Shown: in pieces, positions 61,061-64,000 of the stretch
Layout of the letters: each line of letters starts with the position of its first letter
Numbering within the stretch: position 1 is the first letter of the stretch
DNA from: Echinostoma caproni
Lineage: Eukaryota; Platyhelminthes; Trematoda; Plagiorchiida; Echinostomatidae
NCBI GenBank assembly: GCA_900618425.1
Contig: UZAN01039546.1
Coordinates: 1 to 64,000 of the forward strand
DNA length: 64,000 nucleotides
Direction: 5' to 3'
Program-made: the position numbers and the translations under genes
The notes under the pieces: generated by a model
Databases searched by the model: none
What the model saw: only the letters and a program-made list of their open reading frames with translations
Told to the model about the DNA's origin: nothing

Positions 61061-62970
61061 TCCGTTTATGTTGTTCACATATAAGGGTAGATCGTTGACC
61101 TAAGGCATGTTGAACTTATTATGTTTACTACTACTCTGCGAATGCTTTTTAGTGGCATAACACATGGAATTCTGCACAACAAGCTTCTCATATCTCCAGG
61201 ACTAGGGGTAAAAGTGCTGAAGGAAGTTAAAGGCATCAAGGTGTGAGAAATCAATCGTATTTGGTAAGTCACAAGTTACTGAGGGAAAGCATTCAATGCG
61301 TTTAATTGGAGAGCTATGTTCACAAATGGAAGACTACCTTTTTGACGCATAGGATGTTTGCAGTTACGGCATAATTTACCAGTTAAGAAATGCGCTGCTT
61401 AGGAGAGAACCTTGTGTTTCAATTTCTGAACCACAAAGAAACCTCCTTATCATCAATGGCATTTCTATGAACTTTGTCTGCTGTCATAAGCAACTTCGAG
61501 ACAGGCATCAAAGGTGTAGTACAAAATAGTTGCATTCAGCTCTTAATGCAGATAGGGTTCAGCTATTGTACAGGGTCCAGGATCTTGTTTCACCAAACGC
61601 ATATTGAATATTTAAAATAAGAATCATCAAATGAAATAATGATCCTAGAGAAGCTTTGCCTGCTTATAGTGGTTAGACAACTCAATCCGAAGTTGTAGTT
61701 CATTAACTGTGAATCGCACTCAGCGTAAATCGTACCACAGCCTTAGAATGACGGAATCATTGGCTCCCAAGCAAATATTGAGGGTCGCAAGTAAGGCACA
61801 ACATGCAAAGATGAGCATTTTGAACAAACACGAGCTGTTGGCATTGAGAATGCATTAGGACTAGTCAAAAGAATAGCGGAGATGCAAAAGGAAAAACAAT
61901 CCAAAAACCGACGAGAACAAATCTATGCCTAAATTACTGCATTTGAGAAATAACCGAATGTTTTCAGCTCATTTTGAAACCAAGAAATACACCTTGCACA
62001 AAGTGCGAAAAATATAGTTTGGGCAACAAAGGTTTATTGTTCATTTGGATGGAAAAAGTCCCCACAGTCACTTTTCCAATCGGATAGTCCAACTTATGTA
62101 GGGGACTGAAGCTGACCAATGAAGATCCGAATAAGCCGATACAGCTAGGTCAACTGGACCTCAATCACGCTCGTCTCTGTAGAAGTACGACTTAAAACTA
62201 AGATCAAATTAAGAACCTCGTGACTTCATATGTTTGAAGAACATCAGAATGGAAAATTTTCCTTTGGAATATAATTAGAAAACTGAAGTTCATCTCGCTT
62301 TTCTAATAGTGCTTCGAAAATGATCAACGAAAATTCCATGTTTCCTTTACCCAAACTACTTCGTAATCAAATAGTAATGAAGCATATCTGCTGGATGATT
62401 TCCAAATAACAAAATACGTTCTGTTGAAGGTGTTCTGCACCATAATTGAATTTTAATGTCGAAAAGAATCCATACTAAGCCCGAAGGACATCTTACATTT
62501 TCGGTTGAATTGGATCAATTATTTGCGGGTGATTGCAAATGCTATAGGGTTGGTTCTTTTGCGTTACTTAATCCATAAATAAATAGGTATGAGGTGAGCA
62601 GGGAATTATCAGATTTCAGGGGTCAATAAACGGACTATTGTATCAAAAACGCGCAGGTATAACCAAAGAAGTGGCGTTAATCTATTTTATACTACTGTCG
62701 ATAATAATGTGTTTTCCTTCATTTTATTGAATGCAATAGGACACATTTCAAAAAGTTATAATGCTAATCTTATGTGATGGGAATCACAACTTGTGAGTCA
62801 CAAGGACAAAGAATCAACCACTCGTTGCTTTGTTATTTCATTCGGTGGTAGATCACACAAAATAGTTCTCAGAAAAAAGAAATTCTGTCGACGCAGCTTA
62901 TAAAAAGAATTCCGCTTAGAAAGAACATTAGGATGGTAAATGAGTATTTTTAGTTCCATTTTATTTATTA
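61061..62970. other. No gene recognised
   Basis: Short ORFs only. No motif or repeat noted before the gap. Confidence 0.45.
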
Positions 62971-63934
62971 NNNNNNNNNNNNNNNNNNNNNNNNNNNNNN
63001 NNNNNNNNNNNNNNNNNNNNNNNNNNNNNNNNNNNNNNNNNNNNNNNNNNNNNNNNNNNNNNNNNNNNNNNNNNNNNNNNNNNNNNNNNNNNNNNNNNNN
63101 NNNNNNNNNNNNNNNNNNNNNNNNNNNNNNNNNNNNNNNNNNNNNNNNNNNNNNNNNNNNNNNNNNNNNNNNNNNNNNNNNNNNNNNNNNNNNNNNNNNN
63201 NNNNNNNNNNNNNNNNNNNNNNNNNNNNNNNNNNNNNNNNNNNNNNNNNNNNNNNNNNNNNNNNNNNNNNNNNNNNNNNNNNNNNNNNNNNNNNNNNNNN
63301 NNNNNNNNNNNNNNNNNNNNNNNNNNNNNNNNNNNNNNNNNNNNNNNNNNNNNNNNNNNNNNNNNNNNNNNNNNNNNNNNNNNNNNNNNNNNNNNNNNNN
63401 NNNNNNNNNNNNNNNNNNNNNNNNNNNNNNNNNNNNNNNNNNNNNNNNNNNNNNNNNNNNNNNNNNNNNNNNNNNNNNNNNNNNNNNNNNNNNNNNNNNN
63501 NNNNNNNNNNNNNNNNNNNNNNNNNNNNNNNNNNNNNNNNNNNNNNNNNNNNNNNNNNNNNNNNNNNNNNNNNNNNNNNNNNNNNNNNNNNNNNNNNNNN
63601 NNNNNNNNNNNNNNNNNNNNNNNNNNNNNNNNNNNNNNNNNNNNNNNNNNNNNNNNNNNNNNNNNNNNNNNNNNNNNNNNNNNNNNNNNNNNNNNNNNNN
63701 NNNNNNNNNNNNNNNNNNNNNNNNNNNNNNNNNNNNNNNNNNNNNNNNNNNNNNNNNNNNNNNNNNNNNNNNNNNNNNNNNNNNNNNNNNNNNNNNNNNN
63801 NNNNNNNNNNNNNNNNNNNNNNNNNNNNNNNNNNNNNNNNNNNNNNNNNNNNNNNNNNNNNNNNNNNNNNNNNNNNNNNNNNNNNNNNNNNNNNNNNNNN
63901 NNNNNNNNNNNNNNNNNNNNNNNNNNNNNNNNNN
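62971..63934. other. Assembly gap
   Basis: 964 N. The apparent 330-codon frames over it are artefacts. Confidence 1.
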
Positions 63935-63950
63935 GGGCGGGCGGGCGGTG
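63935..63950 (+). repeat. (GGGC)n at gap edge
   Basis: GGGCGGGCGGGCGGTG directly abuts the gap. Such G-rich repeats often stop sequencing or assembly, so the gap may hold a longer array. Confidence 0.7.
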
Positions 63951-64000
63951 GAGAATTAGTTCCATGACAGTCTGACCAATTTCCTTAAAACGATTTGTGC

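Noticed and set aside
62940..63965. Open frames of more than 330 codons around 63 kb
   Set aside because: They cross the second gap and contain no real sequence in the middle.
1..64000. CRISPR array, bacterial operon or phage
   Set aside because: No regularly spaced identical repeats, no dense ORFs and no ribosome-binding pattern. Everything recognised is eukaryotic mobile DNA.

Overview
This is eukaryotic, AT-rich, gene-poor DNA with two assembly gaps (42009-42745 and 62971-63934). No operons, ribosome binding sites or long intact ORFs are visible. The readable content is decayed mobile DNA. The mixture suggests a flatworm, most likely a digenean trematode: short tRNA-headed repeats carrying hammerhead ribozymes very like the Schistosoma SM-alpha motif, a Penelope-like element, CR1-type LINEs and a Tigger/pogo transposon. 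The phylum assignment is an inference; the species is not identifiable by eye.

Layout. 1-2.6 kb: nothing recognised. 2.6-4.5 kb: a nearly full-length but broken Tigger/pogo transposase behind a cluster of GTCGCA motifs. 7.0-7.3 kb: a tRNA-like dispersed repeat, with a second copy at 27.3 kb. 7.8-9.25 kb: a Penelope-like reverse transcriptase with a GIY-YIG endonuclease remnant. 15.0, 16.2, 16.5, 54.3 and 60.7 kb: five copies of one hammerhead ribozyme motif inside a repeat of about 320 nt that also has Pol III A/B-box-like sequences. 20.7 kb (minus) and 45.5-46.9 kb (plus): CR1-like LINE remnants. 30.9 and 34.1 kb: an unnamed 140-bp repeat in inverted orientation. 38.7 and 47.7 kb: two weak LTR-retrotransposon-like fragments. 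41.9 kb: the 3' end of another LINE running into the first gap. 50.4-51.2 kb: a probable MULE-type transposase remnant.

The most interesting system is the hammerhead family. All five copies align over exactly 45 nt. One copy (16499-16543, plus strand) keeps every core nucleotide and a GUC cleavage triplet; the others have lost different core or stem positions. Comparing copies shows that what follows the ribozyme in one copy precedes the tRNA-like head in another. The unit therefore looks circularly permuted, as expected for a tandem repeat or for copies made from ribozyme-processed multimeric or circular RNA.

Cellular genes: I could not name any with confidence. The best candidate is a 137-nt minus-strand exon at 59.5-59.7 kb with plausible splice sites and a weak resemblance to a winged-helix segment of UFL1. 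Most of the remaining DNA could be intron or intergenic sequence.
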